A stretch of 64,000 nt of DNA from Phycisphaerales bacterium (lineage in GTDB: Bacteria; Planctomycetota; Phycisphaerae; UBA1845; UTPLA1): assembly GCA_020639075.1 (NCBI GenBank), contig JACKHI010000002.1, positions 744,001 to 808,000 on the forward strand, read 5' to 3'. Position numbers and translations under genes: made by a program. The notes under the pieces were generated by a model. The model made no database searches. It was not told where the DNA came from and saw nothing but the letters and a program-made list of their open reading frames with translations. The stretch's first letter is position 1. Each line of letters starts with the position of its first letter. Shown in pieces: positions 52,071-60,595 of the stretch.

Positions 52071-53147
52071 TCAGGCGTGGAGCGACTTGGAGTTCGGAAA
52101 GGGCGTATCGAGGAATCGGGACAGCGTCTTCGCTCGCACGTCGTCCGTTGCGGACCATACGAGAAAGAACATCGCCTCGCGGACGAGTCGCTGTGCATCG
52201 CGCTGCCGAATGAATCCCGATCCCTTCGCAAACGTCATACACGTAATCGCCAGTCGCATGAGCAACTCGTTGACCGCGACACGAATTTCGGCCTTTGGAA
52301 TGTCGGCCTCCTGCTTCAGCGATTCGGCGGCCTTGTAGATACGCTCACGGATCGCCGTGTACCTTGCGTACGCATCCTCGGCGAGCATCAGTAACTCGTT
52401 CGACGCATCCCGCGAATGCCGCTGGATCTTGTTCACGAGCGCACCGGCCAGCCCCAGACCGGCCGATGACACGACGAGCGACTTGACCGGCATATTCCGT
52501 TGAAGGGCGTTGTCCGTCGGTCCGCGCAGCACGTGCTCAGGGCCGATCCGGACGTTCTTGAGATGAACTTCGGATGTGCGGCTGGATTCCAGCGCCATCA
52601 GATGCATCGCCGGATCGACCTGCATGCCGGCGAGCTGTGTCGGCACCATGGCGAGCAGTTGTCGATCGTCCTCAGTGACTGCGCCGGTCACGATGAACTC
52701 GCACTTCTCCGCGGCCGTGACCCACGGCATCATTCCGTTCAGAACGAATCCGTTTCGATCCGCCTTCGCGCGCAGGATCGCGCCGCGCCGTTGACTTGTC
52801 GTCAACTGGCTGATCCCGATCGACGTCATCGCCTTGTGGCGGCAAAGTTGCGGCAGCCATTGGCTCTTGATGTCCTCTTTTTCACATGACGCGATGAACT
52901 CGCACGCGCCGTCGCGCTGCGACACGATCAACAGGCAGGCGAGACTCCCGGCGCCGATCGCCTCGTAGCCCCGGACCATCGAGACCGGATCGAGTTGAAG
53001 ACCGCCGAAACGCTCGGGAATGATCCAACTCCAGACACCGGCGTCCGTCAGGTGTTGAATCGAGTCGGCGGGCCATTCCCCCGACATGTCATAATTTGTA
53101 GCCAGTCGGGCCAGCTTTTTGGTCAATTGGCGAAGGGCGGGTTCCAT
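52071..53147 (-). CDS. Acyl-CoA dehydrogenase family protein
   Basis: The product is 358 aa from the ATG at 53147; the frame is open to a GTG at 53219. The N-terminal helical domain (~1-110) contains WIIPERFGGLQLDPVSMVRGYEAIGAG in pieces typical of the family. The middle beta domain (~115-225) has TSIGISQLTTSQ, ILRAKADRNGFVLNGMMPWVTAAEKCEFIVTGA and a closing VHLKNVRIGPEHVL. The C-terminal helical bundle (~240-355) contains GLGLAGALV and a final RQRDAQRLVREAMFF. I do not see the usual catalytic Glu within a canonical YGG or GxxE motif, so the substrate and even the activity are uncertain. It may be one of the non-canonical members acting on carrier-bound or non-CoA substrates. It stands alone between the paralogue gene and the ATP synthase operon. 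Confidence 0.8.
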   Translation of the reverse strand: MEPALRQLTKKLARLATNYDMSGEWPADSIQHLTDAGVWSWIIPERFGGLQLDPVSMVRGYEAIGAGSLACLLIVSQRDGACEFIASCEKEDIKSQWLPQLCRHKAMTSIGISQLTTSQRRGAILRAKADRNGFVLNGMMPWVTAAEKCEFIVTGAVTEDDRQLLAMVPTQLAGMQVDPAMHLMALESSRTSEVHLKNVRIGPEHVLRGPTDNALQRNMPVKSLVVSSAGLGLAGALVNKIQRHSRDASNELLMLAEDAYARYTAIRERIYKAAESLKQEADIPKAEIRVAVNELLMRLAITCMTFAKGSGFIRQRDAQRLVREAMFFLVWSATDDVRAKTLSRFLDTPFPNSKSLHA

Positions 53148-53597
53148 CCCACGATTGTAGGCGTTTCGACGAATCGTCAAGCGGCCGCACATCGATGGTG
53201 CGGTGGAAGCGAATGACACGCTCCGAATTCGTTCGCTGATGTCGGTCTACGATTGGATGCAGCCAGGAGAAGCCACGGAGCTGACGCCATCAAAACATGC
53301 GTGTTTTCGCTGGTTCTTGGCATCTGCTCGCCATCATTCGACAGGTCAATTGTGCTGTCGGCAACAGCGATGCGAGTTGCGTGTCGAGAGCGCACGCAGC
53401 GGTATTCACTCGGGCTTGAAATTGTCGCCGAAGAAAGCTATCGGAGCTTCCGCCGTCCGCTATTGACACCTGTCAAGAATCCCGGCTAGACTCCGCGCCC
53501 CCGCGGTGAAATCCGCCGGGGAGCGGTCAGAATTCCGGGGCGAAGAGTTTTGCCCTGTTTTTTTTGTCTGACTTCGTGCTTTTTTTCACAAAGTCCG
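53148..53597. other. Intergenic region upstream of the ATP synthase operon
   Basis: About 450 bases between divergent transcription units. Apart from the promoter at 53463-53492 it holds no credible gene. Two T-rich tracts (around 53558 and 53581) precede the first atp gene. Frames such as 53203-53466 (plus) have no domain or ribosome binding site. Confidence 0.5.
53463..53492 (+). promoter_or_regulatory. Sigma70-type promoter of the ATP synthase operon
   Basis: A perfect -35 TTGACA (53463-53468), an 18-base spacer and -10 TAGACT (53487-53492) lie about 105 bases upstream of the first operon gene. The -35 box is the left arm of an inverted repeat, TTGACA-CC-TGTCAA (53463-53476), that could be a regulator site. 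Confidence 0.6.
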
Positions 53598-53837
53598 ATG
53601 GAGGAGTCGCCCAAGCCGCCGAAACGCAACGATGACGCTAAGTTCATGGCGTTGGCAATGCGGTACAGCGGCGTCGTGACCGAGTTCGTCGCATGCCTCG
53701 GCGTCTTCGGCTTTGTCGGGCACAAGGTGGACGAAAAATACGGCAGCGATCCTTGGGGATTGCTGATCGGACTGATGGTAGGGCTCGGGTTGGGATTGTT
53801 CGTGATGATCCGCCAACTCGATAAGCTGAATCGGTGA
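53598..53837 (+). CDS. atpZ: AtpZ/AtpI-like ATP synthase assembly protein
   Basis: This 79-aa protein starts at the ATG at 53598. The frame reaches upstream to 53550, but that part is Cys/Phe-rich and unlikely. A charged N-terminus (EESPKPPKRNDDAKF) is followed by two helices: MRYSGVVTEFVACLGVFGFVGH and, after DEKYGSDPWG, LLIGLMVGLGLGLFVMIRQL. This is the layout of the small proteins encoded first in many F1Fo ATP synthase operons, thought to help c-ring assembly or Mg2+/Ca2+ handling. No strong ribosome binding site is visible. The subunit I gene follows after 7 bases. Confidence 0.75.
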   Translation: MEESPKPPKRNDDAKFMALAMRYSGVVTEFVACLGVFGFVGHKVDEKYGSDPWGLLIGLMVGLGLGLFVMIRQLDKLNR

Positions 53838-53844
53838 GAACGCG

Positions 53845-54264
53845 TTGAAACTGACTCTCACTTGTGCGTTGTTCCTTCTGCTGGCCGTCGCGGCAACTGT
53901 CGCTGTGGGCTATGCGCCGTCGCACAATCGCTGGGGGGACGAAGGGCAGCAGAGCCTTTTGGCCGTTGCAGCGATCTGCGGCGGGGCGGCGCTTGTCGCA
54001 CTGATCCCGATGGCCGTCGTCGCGCCGAGATATCCGGGCCACATCGGCGAAGCGGCGCTGGCCGGCACTGTCATTCGCCTCCTGGTGACGATGGGCGCGT
54101 TCGTTGTCTATCAGGTCCTCTATCAACCGCACATGACGTCTTTTCTCTTCTGGGCGCCTGTGTTTTATCTCGTTCTGCTGGCAATCGAAACCACGTTCGG
54201 CGTGTTGGCCGTCAAGCGTTACTATCGCCCGACGCCGAAATCAACTGATGGAGCGACTTCGTGA
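53845..54264 (+). CDS. ATP synthase subunit I-like membrane protein
   Basis: This is a 139-aa hydrophobic protein with four predicted membrane segments: ~3-22, 38-58, 68-90 (ALAGTVIRLLVTMGAFVVYQ) and 100-122 (LFWAPVFYLVLLAIETTFGVL). Size, topology and position before atpB fit the AtpI-like second small gene of Fo operons. The ARxYPGHIGEAALAGTVIRLL region corresponds to the conserved charged loop. The proposed start is a TTG at 53845; no in-frame ATG or GTG lies between it and an upstream stop. The stop overlaps the atpB GTG start by four bases, indicating coupling. Confidence 0.7.
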   Translation: MKLTLTCALFLLLAVAATVAVGYAPSHNRWGDEGQQSLLAVAAICGGAALVALIPMAVVAPRYPGHIGEAALAGTVIRLLVTMGAFVVYQVLYQPHMTSFLFWAPVFYLVLLAIETTFGVLAVKRYYRPTPKSTDGATS

Positions 54265-55364
54265 CCGGTTTGATGCTCGCATCCAGTGACCCGCTCAGCC
54301 ACGTGCTGCCCCATCCCCTGATGGAAAAACCCTTCGCCCAATGGCCGTGGGAGTGGAAGGACCCGTGGATCGGACTCGTCAGCTTCAGTCCGCATGATTC
54401 CTTTTTCACGAATCACCTGCTGATGACGCTCGTCTCGGCCGTGATTTTGCTGCTCCTGTTTCCGATACTCGGTCGAAAGTACGCGACGATGTCGGCGCAG
54501 GGCGCCGACAAGATCATTCCGACAGGCTTCGCGAACTGCATCGAAGCCGTCATGCAGTACATTCGCGAAGACGTCGTGCGGCCGGTGCTCGATACGAAAA
54601 CCGATCGCTTCATGCCGTTCCTCTGGACGCTGTTTTTCTACATCCTGACGTGCAACCTGCTCGGCATGATCCCGCTGGGCGACATCATCGGTGTGATCAC
54701 CGGCGGCAAGGTTCAGCACATTGGCGGCACGGCGACCGGCAACATCATGATCACTGCCGGTCTCGCGGTCTGCGCCTTCCTGACGATCCACTTTTCCGGC
54801 GCCAAAGAGGTCTTTCGCGACTTGGTCGCCGGGACTTACGGCCATCATCACAGTCACGACGAAGAGCACGCGATGCACGGCGAGGGGCATCCTTACGGAC
54901 TCGCCCACGACGCCGAACACCCCGGCCATCACGCCCACAACAAAGGCAAATCGCCGGTCATCGCGATCTTCATGGCGCCCGTGCTCTACGTCTGGAATTT
55001 CGCACCACACGTGTTCATGCCTGAGAAGATAGACGGTCCGGGCGCGGCGCTGCTGGTGATCGCCGACTTCATCATGTGGGCGATTCTGCTGGTGCTCGAG
55101 AGTATCGGCGCCGTCGTCAAGCCCTTCGCCCTGGCGATTCGACTCTTCGCCAATATGGTCGCCGGCCACGTCGTGCTTGCATCGATCCTCGCATTGGCGA
55201 TCGCATTGAAAACGGTTATGCAGCAATCGACGGTTGGTTTTGCCGTCGTGCTCGGTTGTGCCGGGCTGAGCTGCCTCGAATTGTTCGTGGCCTTCCTTCA
55301 GGCCTATGTGTTCGTATTCCTGACGACGCTGTTCATCGGCGCGTCGGTTTCACCGGAGCACTAG
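54261..55364 (+). CDS. atpB: ATP synthase Fo subunit a
   Basis: This 367-aa subunit forms the proton half-channels next to the c-ring. The GTG at 54261 overlaps the preceding stop; an ATG at 54273 is the alternative. The essential Arg is R294 in KPFALAIRLFANMVAGH. Other family elements are WTLFFYILTCNLLGMIPLG and the C-terminal LELFVAFLQAYVFVFLTTLFIG. A loop between membrane helices (residues 194-226) is extremely His-rich: 12 His in about 32 residues, with Asp and Glu (YGHHHSHDEEHAMH and PGHHAH). Standard subunit a is ~250-290 aa. The extra length is in this loop and the N-terminus. The loop could bind metal ions. Confidence 0.95.
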   Translation: MTGLMLASSDPLSHVLPHPLMEKPFAQWPWEWKDPWIGLVSFSPHDSFFTNHLLMTLVSAVILLLLFPILGRKYATMSAQGADKIIPTGFANCIEAVMQYIREDVVRPVLDTKTDRFMPFLWTLFFYILTCNLLGMIPLGDIIGVITGGKVQHIGGTATGNIMITAGLAVCAFLTIHFSGAKEVFRDLVAGTYGHHHSHDEEHAMHGEGHPYGLAHDAEHPGHHAHNKGKSPVIAIFMAPVLYVWNFAPHVFMPEKIDGPGAALLVIADFIMWAILLVLESIGAVVKPFALAIRLFANMVAGHVVLASILALAIALKTVMQQSTVGFAVVLGCAGLSCLELFVAFLQAYVFVFLTTLFIGASVSPEH

Positions 55365-55554
55365 TCGCGACGGGGCCGCTTGGCCCGCACGAGCGCGATG
55401 TGCGATCCGGTTCATGTAGTCAATCGTCATGCAGATGCATGGCGCGACAGCGAAGCGCGGTTGGGGTAGTCGGCGCCCTGGCTTTACTCGACGTTGAACG
55501 CCGACGAGAACATTCATAGCAGGCGGCCGCGGGCCGTCGAAGAGGAGTCTGGAT

Positions 55555-55836
55555 ATGTTGGAAATGCTTGCAGAAGGCACGATGCTCTTCGGCGACAAGG
55601 GTCTTGTGGCCCTCGGCGCCGGGTTGGGCGCGGGGCTCGTCACGATGGGCGCCGCCAAGGGAATCGGTCATCTCGCCGGTGAAGCGGTCAGCGGTATCGC
55701 TCGCCAGCCCGAGGCCGGTGGTCGAATCTTTACGTCGCTGATCATTGCGGCCGCGCTCATCGAAGGTTTCACCTTCTTCGCGCTGGTTGTTGCGAACGGC
55801 ATTGCCGGCTCGCTCGGCAAGATGGTCGGTGGTTGA
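55555..55836 (+). CDS. atpE: ATP synthase Fo subunit c
   Basis: This 93-aa hairpin subunit is a building block of the rotor ring. The start follows AGGAG at good spacing; MLEML offers a second ATG three codons later. Helix 1 (GLVALGAGLGAGLVTMGAAKGIG) is Gly-rich. The polar loop has ARQPE, and helix 2 (LIIAAALIEGFTFFALVV) carries the ion-binding Glu70. Gly follows Glu70 where Na+-binding rings have Ser or Thr, so proton coupling is more likely. It is 190 bases downstream of atpB, an unusually long internal gap. Confidence 0.95.
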   Translation: MLEMLAEGTMLFGDKGLVALGAGLGAGLVTMGAAKGIGHLAGEAVSGIARQPEAGGRIFTSLIIAAALIEGFTFFALVVANGIAGSLGKMVGG

Positions 55837-55936
55837 TACCGTCGATTCGGAATTCGATGCGGCCCGTAGCCCGCTGACAGTCGGCGGGCTGCGGTGCCGC
55901 ACTGATGTTGGTTCTGCAAATCACTCGAGGATCCTG

Positions 55937-56584
55937 ATGGCACGAAAGCCTCTGATCATCACGGCGATCTTAATCGCCACGTTTGGTATGGCGTCCGTCC
56001 CTGTCTTGGCGGAAGAAGCCGCACCGGGGCACGCGGATACGCATTCGGCTCAGGATGCCGGTGACGGCCACAATGGGCACGAAGAGAAGGCCCTGCTGCA
56101 CTGGGACTTCGGCGCCGCTCTCTGGTCGATTGCGGTCTTCGTCGTCCTGTTGATCATCCTGAGAGTTGCGGCCTGGAAGCCGATTCTCAAGGGGCTCAAC
56201 GAGCGCGAGACGTTCATTCGCAACTCCCTGGAAGAGGCGAAGCGCGAACGCGAGAAGGCCCAGCAGCAACAGGCGGAATTCGAGGCCAAGCTCCAGAAGT
56301 CCCAACAGGAAGCCGCAGCGGTAGTGGAAGAAGGCCGCCGGGACGCCGAGGAGATGCGAAAGCGCATTGTTTCCGAAGCCAAGGCGGAAGCGGAGGCCGT
56401 CGCCGATCGCGCCAAGCGCGAAATTGAATTGGCCCGAAACGACGCCCTGCAGAAGCTGCACGATCAGACCGTGGCGATCTCGACGATGGTCGCCGGCAAG
56501 ATGATCCAGCGCGAGTTGAATGCGGCGGATCATGAATCGCTGATCAATGAATCGATCGCGGAATTGTCCAAGATGAACAACTAG
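55937..56584 (+). CDS. atpF: ATP synthase Fo subunit b
   Basis: This is the 215-aa peripheral stalk subunit. The ATG at 55937 has GAGGA seven bases upstream; the open frame to 55745 overlaps atpE and is discarded. The N-terminus has two hydrophobic stretches. The first (~4-24, ending VPVLAEEA) resembles a cleavable signal peptide, then a His/Asp/Gly-rich linker. The second (~55-72, WSIAVFVVLLIILRVAAWKP) is the standard b membrane anchor. A long charged coiled coil (~75-205) follows, as expected. A signal-like extra segment in subunit b is seen in some other planctomycetes. Confidence 0.92.
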   Translation: MARKPLIITAILIATFGMASVPVLAEEAAPGHADTHSAQDAGDGHNGHEEKALLHWDFGAALWSIAVFVVLLIILRVAAWKPILKGLNERETFIRNSLEEAKREREKAQQQQAEFEAKLQKSQQEAAAVVEEGRRDAEEMRKRIVSEAKAEAEAVADRAKREIELARNDALQKLHDQTVAISTMVAGKMIQRELNAADHESLINESIAELSKMNN

Positions 56585-56675
56585 TCGTCTGTCGGCGAAG
56601 CGCGTGTGCGTTTCGCCTGGATTGCCGCAATCGATGCGGCAATGAGCAGATGGCCTGACGCCGAGACAACGCTTC

Positions 56676-57281
56676 ATGGCAACCGATTACAACATGTCGC
56701 AGGCCGCAGCCGCCGTTTACGCGGAGAGCCTCTTGCAGGCCGCCGACGACGCCGGCAAGACCGCCGAGATCGGCAGTCAGCTGTTGGAACTGCGCAAGCT
56801 CTGGGACGATTCGCCCGACTTCGCGGCGATGATGAGTTCCGCGGCGATTGACGACGACGCGCGGCGCGAGAGCATTCGCAGGGCGTTTGGCGACAATCGC
56901 GTGGACCCGCTCGTCCTCAACCTGATGCTTGTACTGAACGATCGATGGCGAGCCCCGATCCTTCCGCACGTCTGCGACGCGTTTCAGGCGAAGTTGAACG
57001 AACGCGACGGGCGCGAGACGGTACGAGTCGCCTCCGTCGTTGCCTTGAACGACGAACAACGAGAGAAACTGAAGGCCGAAGTGAAACGCCTGACGGGATT
57101 CGACGCGATTCTCGATGAAAGCGTGGACCCGGCGCTGATCGGCGGACTGCGCGTGCAGGTACGCGATCGATTGTTTGACTTAAGCGTGTACCGGCGGCTG
57201 CGAGACCTTCGCACCGCGCTGCACGCGACCAGTGATCAGATTATTCGCGGCGATACGGCGCGATTTGTGACGGAAGGGTAA
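56676..57281 (+). CDS. atpH: ATP synthase F1 subunit delta
   Basis: This 201-aa stalk subunit joins F1 to subunit b. The N-terminal helical domain (~1-110) contains AAAVYAESLLQAADDAGKTAEI. The C-terminal part has the family motif VDPALIGGLRVQVRDRLFDLSVYRRLRDL (here split for length), typical of delta/OSCP. It lies 91 bases after atpF and four before atpA. No strong ribosome binding site precedes the ATG, so translation may be coupled. Sequence divergence is high, as usual for this subunit. Confidence 0.92.
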   Translation: MATDYNMSQAAAAVYAESLLQAADDAGKTAEIGSQLLELRKLWDDSPDFAAMMSSAAIDDDARRESIRRAFGDNRVDPLVLNLMLVLNDRWRAPILPHVCDAFQAKLNERDGRETVRVASVVALNDEQREKLKAEVKRLTGFDAILDESVDPALIGGLRVQVRDRLFDLSVYRRLRDLRTALHATSDQIIRGDTARFVTEG

Positions 57282-57284
57282 TTC

Positions 57285-58937
57285 ATGAGAATTCAGGTCG
57301 ACGAAATCACCTCGGTCATCAAGCAGGAAATCGCGCAGTATTCCGAGCAGCTTGATTCCGCCGAAGTCGGGCGTGTTATCAGCGTCGGTGACGGCGTGTC
57401 CCAGATCTACGGTCTGGGCAAGGCCATGGCCGGCGAAATGGTCGAGTTTTCCAACGGAGCGATCGGACAGGTCATGAACCTGGAAGAGAACTCCGTCGGC
57501 GTCGTCGTTCTCGGCGACTATCTCGGCATCAAAGAAGGCGACATCGTCAAATCGACGGGCCGCCTTCTGAGCGTGCCCGTCGGCGAAGGCATGATCGGCC
57601 GCGTTGTCGATCCTCTCGGCCGCCCGCTCGACGGCAAGGGCGCGATCCACGGCGAGAACACATGGCCGCTCGAATTCAAAGCGCCGGGCATCGCCGAACG
57701 CCAGCCGGTCAATCAGCCGCTTCAGACGGGTATCAAGGCTATCGACAGCATGATCCCGATCGGCCGCGGTCAGCGCGAGCTCATCATCGGCGACCGCAAG
57801 ACGGGTAAGACCGCCATCGCGCTCGACACGATCATCAACCAGAAGGATTCCGGCGTCATCTGCGTGTACGTCGCGATCGGTCTGAAGGAATCGACCGTCG
57901 CCAGCGTCGTCGAGGCGCTTCGCGAGCAGGGTGCGATGGACTACACCATCGTCGTTAGCGCCGCCAGTTCCGACTCCGCGCCGCTGCAGTACATCGCACC
58001 GTACGCAGGTTGCGCGATGGCCGAGTTCCTCATGTACACGCAGGGCCGTCACACGCTCTGCATCTACGACGACTTGTCGAAACAAGCCCAGGCCTATCGA
58101 CAGCTGTCGCTGCTTCTGCGACGCCCGCCGGGCCGCGAAGCTTATCCCGGCGACGTGTTCTACCTCCACAGCCGCCTGCTCGAGCGCTCCTGCAAACTCG
58201 CCGAGCGACGCGTCATCGTGCCGTCCGGCCAGGGCTACAAGAAGGGCGGCGTCAACGGCAAGACCTATGTCGGCGTTCCCGGCAAGCACGAAGCCGAGAC
58301 CGAAGTCAAGAATCATGCCGGGCATGAAGTCGTCGTCGACCCGACCTCCGGCGGTTCGCTGACCGCTCTGCCCGTGATCGAGACGCTCGAAGGCGAAGTG
58401 TCGGCCTACATTCCGACCAACGTCATTTCCATTACCGACGGTCAGATCTACCTCGAGCCCGATTTGTTCTTCGCCGGTATCCGGCCCGCCATTAACGTCG
58501 GCATCTCCGTTAGCCGCGTCGGTGGTAACGCACAGATCAAGGCCATGAAGAAGATCGCCGGTTCGCTGCGACTTGACCTTGCGGCGTATCGTGAATTGGA
58601 GGCGTTCGCCCAGCTTGGCACCGAACTCGACGCTGCGACGCAGCGCCAGTTGGATCGCGGCGCCCGCATGGTCGAACTGCTCAAGCAGGGGCAGTACAAG
58701 CCTTACGATGTCATCGATCAGGTCATCAGTATTTATGCCGGCGCCAAGGGCTTCCTCGACGACCTGCCCGTGACCAAGGTCGGCAATTTCGAAGAAGGCC
58801 TTCTCAAGTACTTCCGCGACGAGATCCCGGAGGTTCGTGGAGAGCTTGCGACGAAGAAAGAACTGACGAATGAACTGACGCCGAAGATCGAAAACGGCAT
58901 CAAGACGTTCAAGGATCGCTATACCAGCAAGAAGTAA
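57285..58937 (+). CDS. atpA: ATP synthase F1 subunit alpha
   Basis: This 550-aa nucleotide-binding but non-catalytic subunit alternates with beta in the F1 ring. The ATG follows GGAAGGG. The N-terminal beta-barrel has VGDGVSQIYGL. The P-loop is GDRKTGKTAIALD (about residues 169-176), where most alphas have GDRQTGKT. Other conserved parts are YTIVVSAASSDSAPLQYIAPYAG and GRDxxPGDVFYLHSRLLERS. The length is about 35 residues above the usual 500-515. An unrelated membrane protein gene follows before atpG. Confidence 0.98.
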   Translation: MRIQVDEITSVIKQEIAQYSEQLDSAEVGRVISVGDGVSQIYGLGKAMAGEMVEFSNGAIGQVMNLEENSVGVVVLGDYLGIKEGDIVKSTGRLLSVPVGEGMIGRVVDPLGRPLDGKGAIHGENTWPLEFKAPGIAERQPVNQPLQTGIKAIDSMIPIGRGQRELIIGDRKTGKTAIALDTIINQKDSGVICVYVAIGLKESTVASVVEALREQGAMDYTIVVSAASSDSAPLQYIAPYAGCAMAEFLMYTQGRHTLCIYDDLSKQAQAYRQLSLLLRRPPGREAYPGDVFYLHSRLLERSCKLAERRVIVPSGQGYKKGGVNGKTYVGVPGKHEAETEVKNHAGHEVVVDPTSGGSLTALPVIETLEGEVSAYIPTNVISITDGQIYLEPDLFFAGIRPAINVGISVSRVGGNAQIKAMKKIAGSLRLDLAAYRELEAFAQLGTELDAATQRQLDRGARMVELLKQGQYKPYDVIDQVISIYAGAKGFLDDLPVTKVGNFEEGLLKYFRDEIPEVRGELATKKELTNELTPKIENGIKTFKDRYTSKK

Positions 58938-58990
58938 TGAAGCCGGAATGAATCGTCGTCGGGAGACAGCCAACAGAACCGCGATGCGGA

Positions 58991-60592
58991 ATGAACGAGC
59001 GGACCGCCAACTCGGTTGCGCCGCGGACGAATGCGCCGACGCGCATTGCGTTCGCATTGATTGCGGTCGTCGCCGCGCTGGTTCACGTGCGCGCCGCGCA
59101 GACGCGCACGGCAGGTTTGCTGGATCACGACGAGGCGATCTCATTGCTGGACGCCGCGGGCAAGGCCGATCGGGCGCTGGCGCTTTACGACGATCAGTCG
59201 GCGGACCCGCCGATCGCGCGATCCGCGGCGTCGCTTCAGGCAATGCTGCGTCCGGCGGGCGAGACCGGATGCTCGGATGTCATCGCGTCGTTGCGACTTC
59301 ACGACATTCATCCGCCGCTCTATTTCCTGCTGCTCCATGCGGCACAACGAATCGGTGCACATTCCGAGGTATCGCTTCGGTTGCTCGGATCGTTGTTCCT
59401 GCTGCTTTCGGCGGTCATCCTCGATCGTTTCGTTTGGCCTCAGGCGAGGATCGTCATTCGTCTGCTGGCGTTCGCGATTCTGCTGTTGTCGCCGGCGCTG
59501 ATTGCGACGGCGATCGAGCTTCGACAGTACGCGCTGCTGATGTTGGGCTTGTCGGTCAGTCTCGCGGCGCTCGTCCGGCTTGCCCAGGCGCCGGCAGGCT
59601 GGCGGCTCGACGCAACGCTGATCGCGCTCGGCGCATCCCTTCCGATCTGGACGCACTTCGGATCGCTGCTCTGGCTGCTGATCTGGGGAGTCATGCTTGT
59701 GTGGCTCGGATGGCGACCTTCCCGCATGCGGAAGAAGGCGATCGCCGTCGGATTCGCAATGGCTGTGTTGCTGGTGACGCCGGCAATCATGTTGTTGGCG
59801 GCGCCGCTCGCCGAACGAACAACCGGATCGCCGGCCGCCGCGATGTCGACCGCGACGGCGTTTTGCAACGTTATGTCGAATGTCGCGGCGCCGCTGGTGA
59901 CGCTCCCGTGGCAATGGCGGAATTCGTGGCTGGCCGTAACGCCGGCTGTCTGCTTGCTGGGCGCGGCCGCGATATTCGTGCGCAGGCGATCGACGCTGGA
60001 AGTCGCTCTGTCGGCGATGGCCGTCGTGTGGTTGGCGATGTGGATATCGCTGGTGGCGACAGGCAAGCTGCCGCCGCACGCAATTCGACCGAAGTATCTG
60101 TTGGCGCCGTGTCTGGCGATCCTCGCGGTCCTCGTTCGATCTTGCGACGTGAACATGCGTCGCAATCCGATGCTCGTCGCAACGGCGTGTGCGTGGCTCG
60201 CACTGCTCACGCATCTCGCGGGGCTGCCGTCTCAGCTGACGCCGCCGACGGATATTACGATCGTGAAGGCGATCGGCGAAACAGAGACGCTGGTCGTCAA
60301 CGATCCGAAGCGCGGTTATCTCTTTCCAATTGTCGACAAGCTGCCGGCGACCGCGCAAGTGCTGATCATGCGGCCGATGCGACCGCCTGCCGATTCGGCA
60401 ACGTGGGGGGATCCGCTCTTGGTGCTGGAGATCAAGCCGGCGCCGGATGTGTCCGCGGCGGACGAAGCGGATGGATTTCGCGAGTTTCTGAGTTCTCACT
60501 ACGAACAGCGCGCGGCGCTGGCCGACGGGCCGCGCCGGCGTATGACGTTGTATCGCGGACGGCGAACGCCGGCCGCAAGCGGGATTGATTGA
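58991..60592 (+). CDS. Membrane glycosyltransferase-like protein (GT-C/ArnT type) inside the ATP synthase operon
   Basis: This 533-aa protein has about ten hydrophobic segments. The N-terminal region has DHDEAISLL in the first extracytoplasmic loop, then HDIHPPLYFLLLHAAQRIG and SEVSLRLLGSL. That combination is typical of GT-C enzymes such as ArnT, PMT and related dolichyl-phosphate-sugar transferases, in which the first loop Asp is catalytic. The C-terminal ~100 residues are soluble. It starts 53 bases after atpA, and atpG starts 4 bases after its stop, so it appears to be a true member of the operon. The start codon has only a weak ribosome binding site. The sugar donor and acceptor are unknown. 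An undetected non-GT membrane protein cannot be fully excluded. Confidence 0.7.
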   Translation: MNERTANSVAPRTNAPTRIAFALIAVVAALVHVRAAQTRTAGLLDHDEAISLLDAAGKADRALALYDDQSADPPIARSAASLQAMLRPAGETGCSDVIASLRLHDIHPPLYFLLLHAAQRIGAHSEVSLRLLGSLFLLLSAVILDRFVWPQARIVIRLLAFAILLLSPALIATAIELRQYALLMLGLSVSLAALVRLAQAPAGWRLDATLIALGASLPIWTHFGSLLWLLIWGVMLVWLGWRPSRMRKKAIAVGFAMAVLLVTPAIMLLAAPLAERTTGSPAAAMSTATAFCNVMSNVAAPLVTLPWQWRNSWLAVTPAVCLLGAAAIFVRRRSTLEVALSAMAVVWLAMWISLVATGKLPPHAIRPKYLLAPCLAILAVLVRSCDVNMRRNPMLVATACAWLALLTHLAGLPSQLTPPTDITIVKAIGETETLVVNDPKRGYLFPIVDKLPATAQVLIMRPMRPPADSATWGDPLLVLEIKPAPDVSAADEADGFREFLSSHYEQRAALADGPRRRMTLYRGRRTPAASGID

Positions 60593-60595
60593 TCC

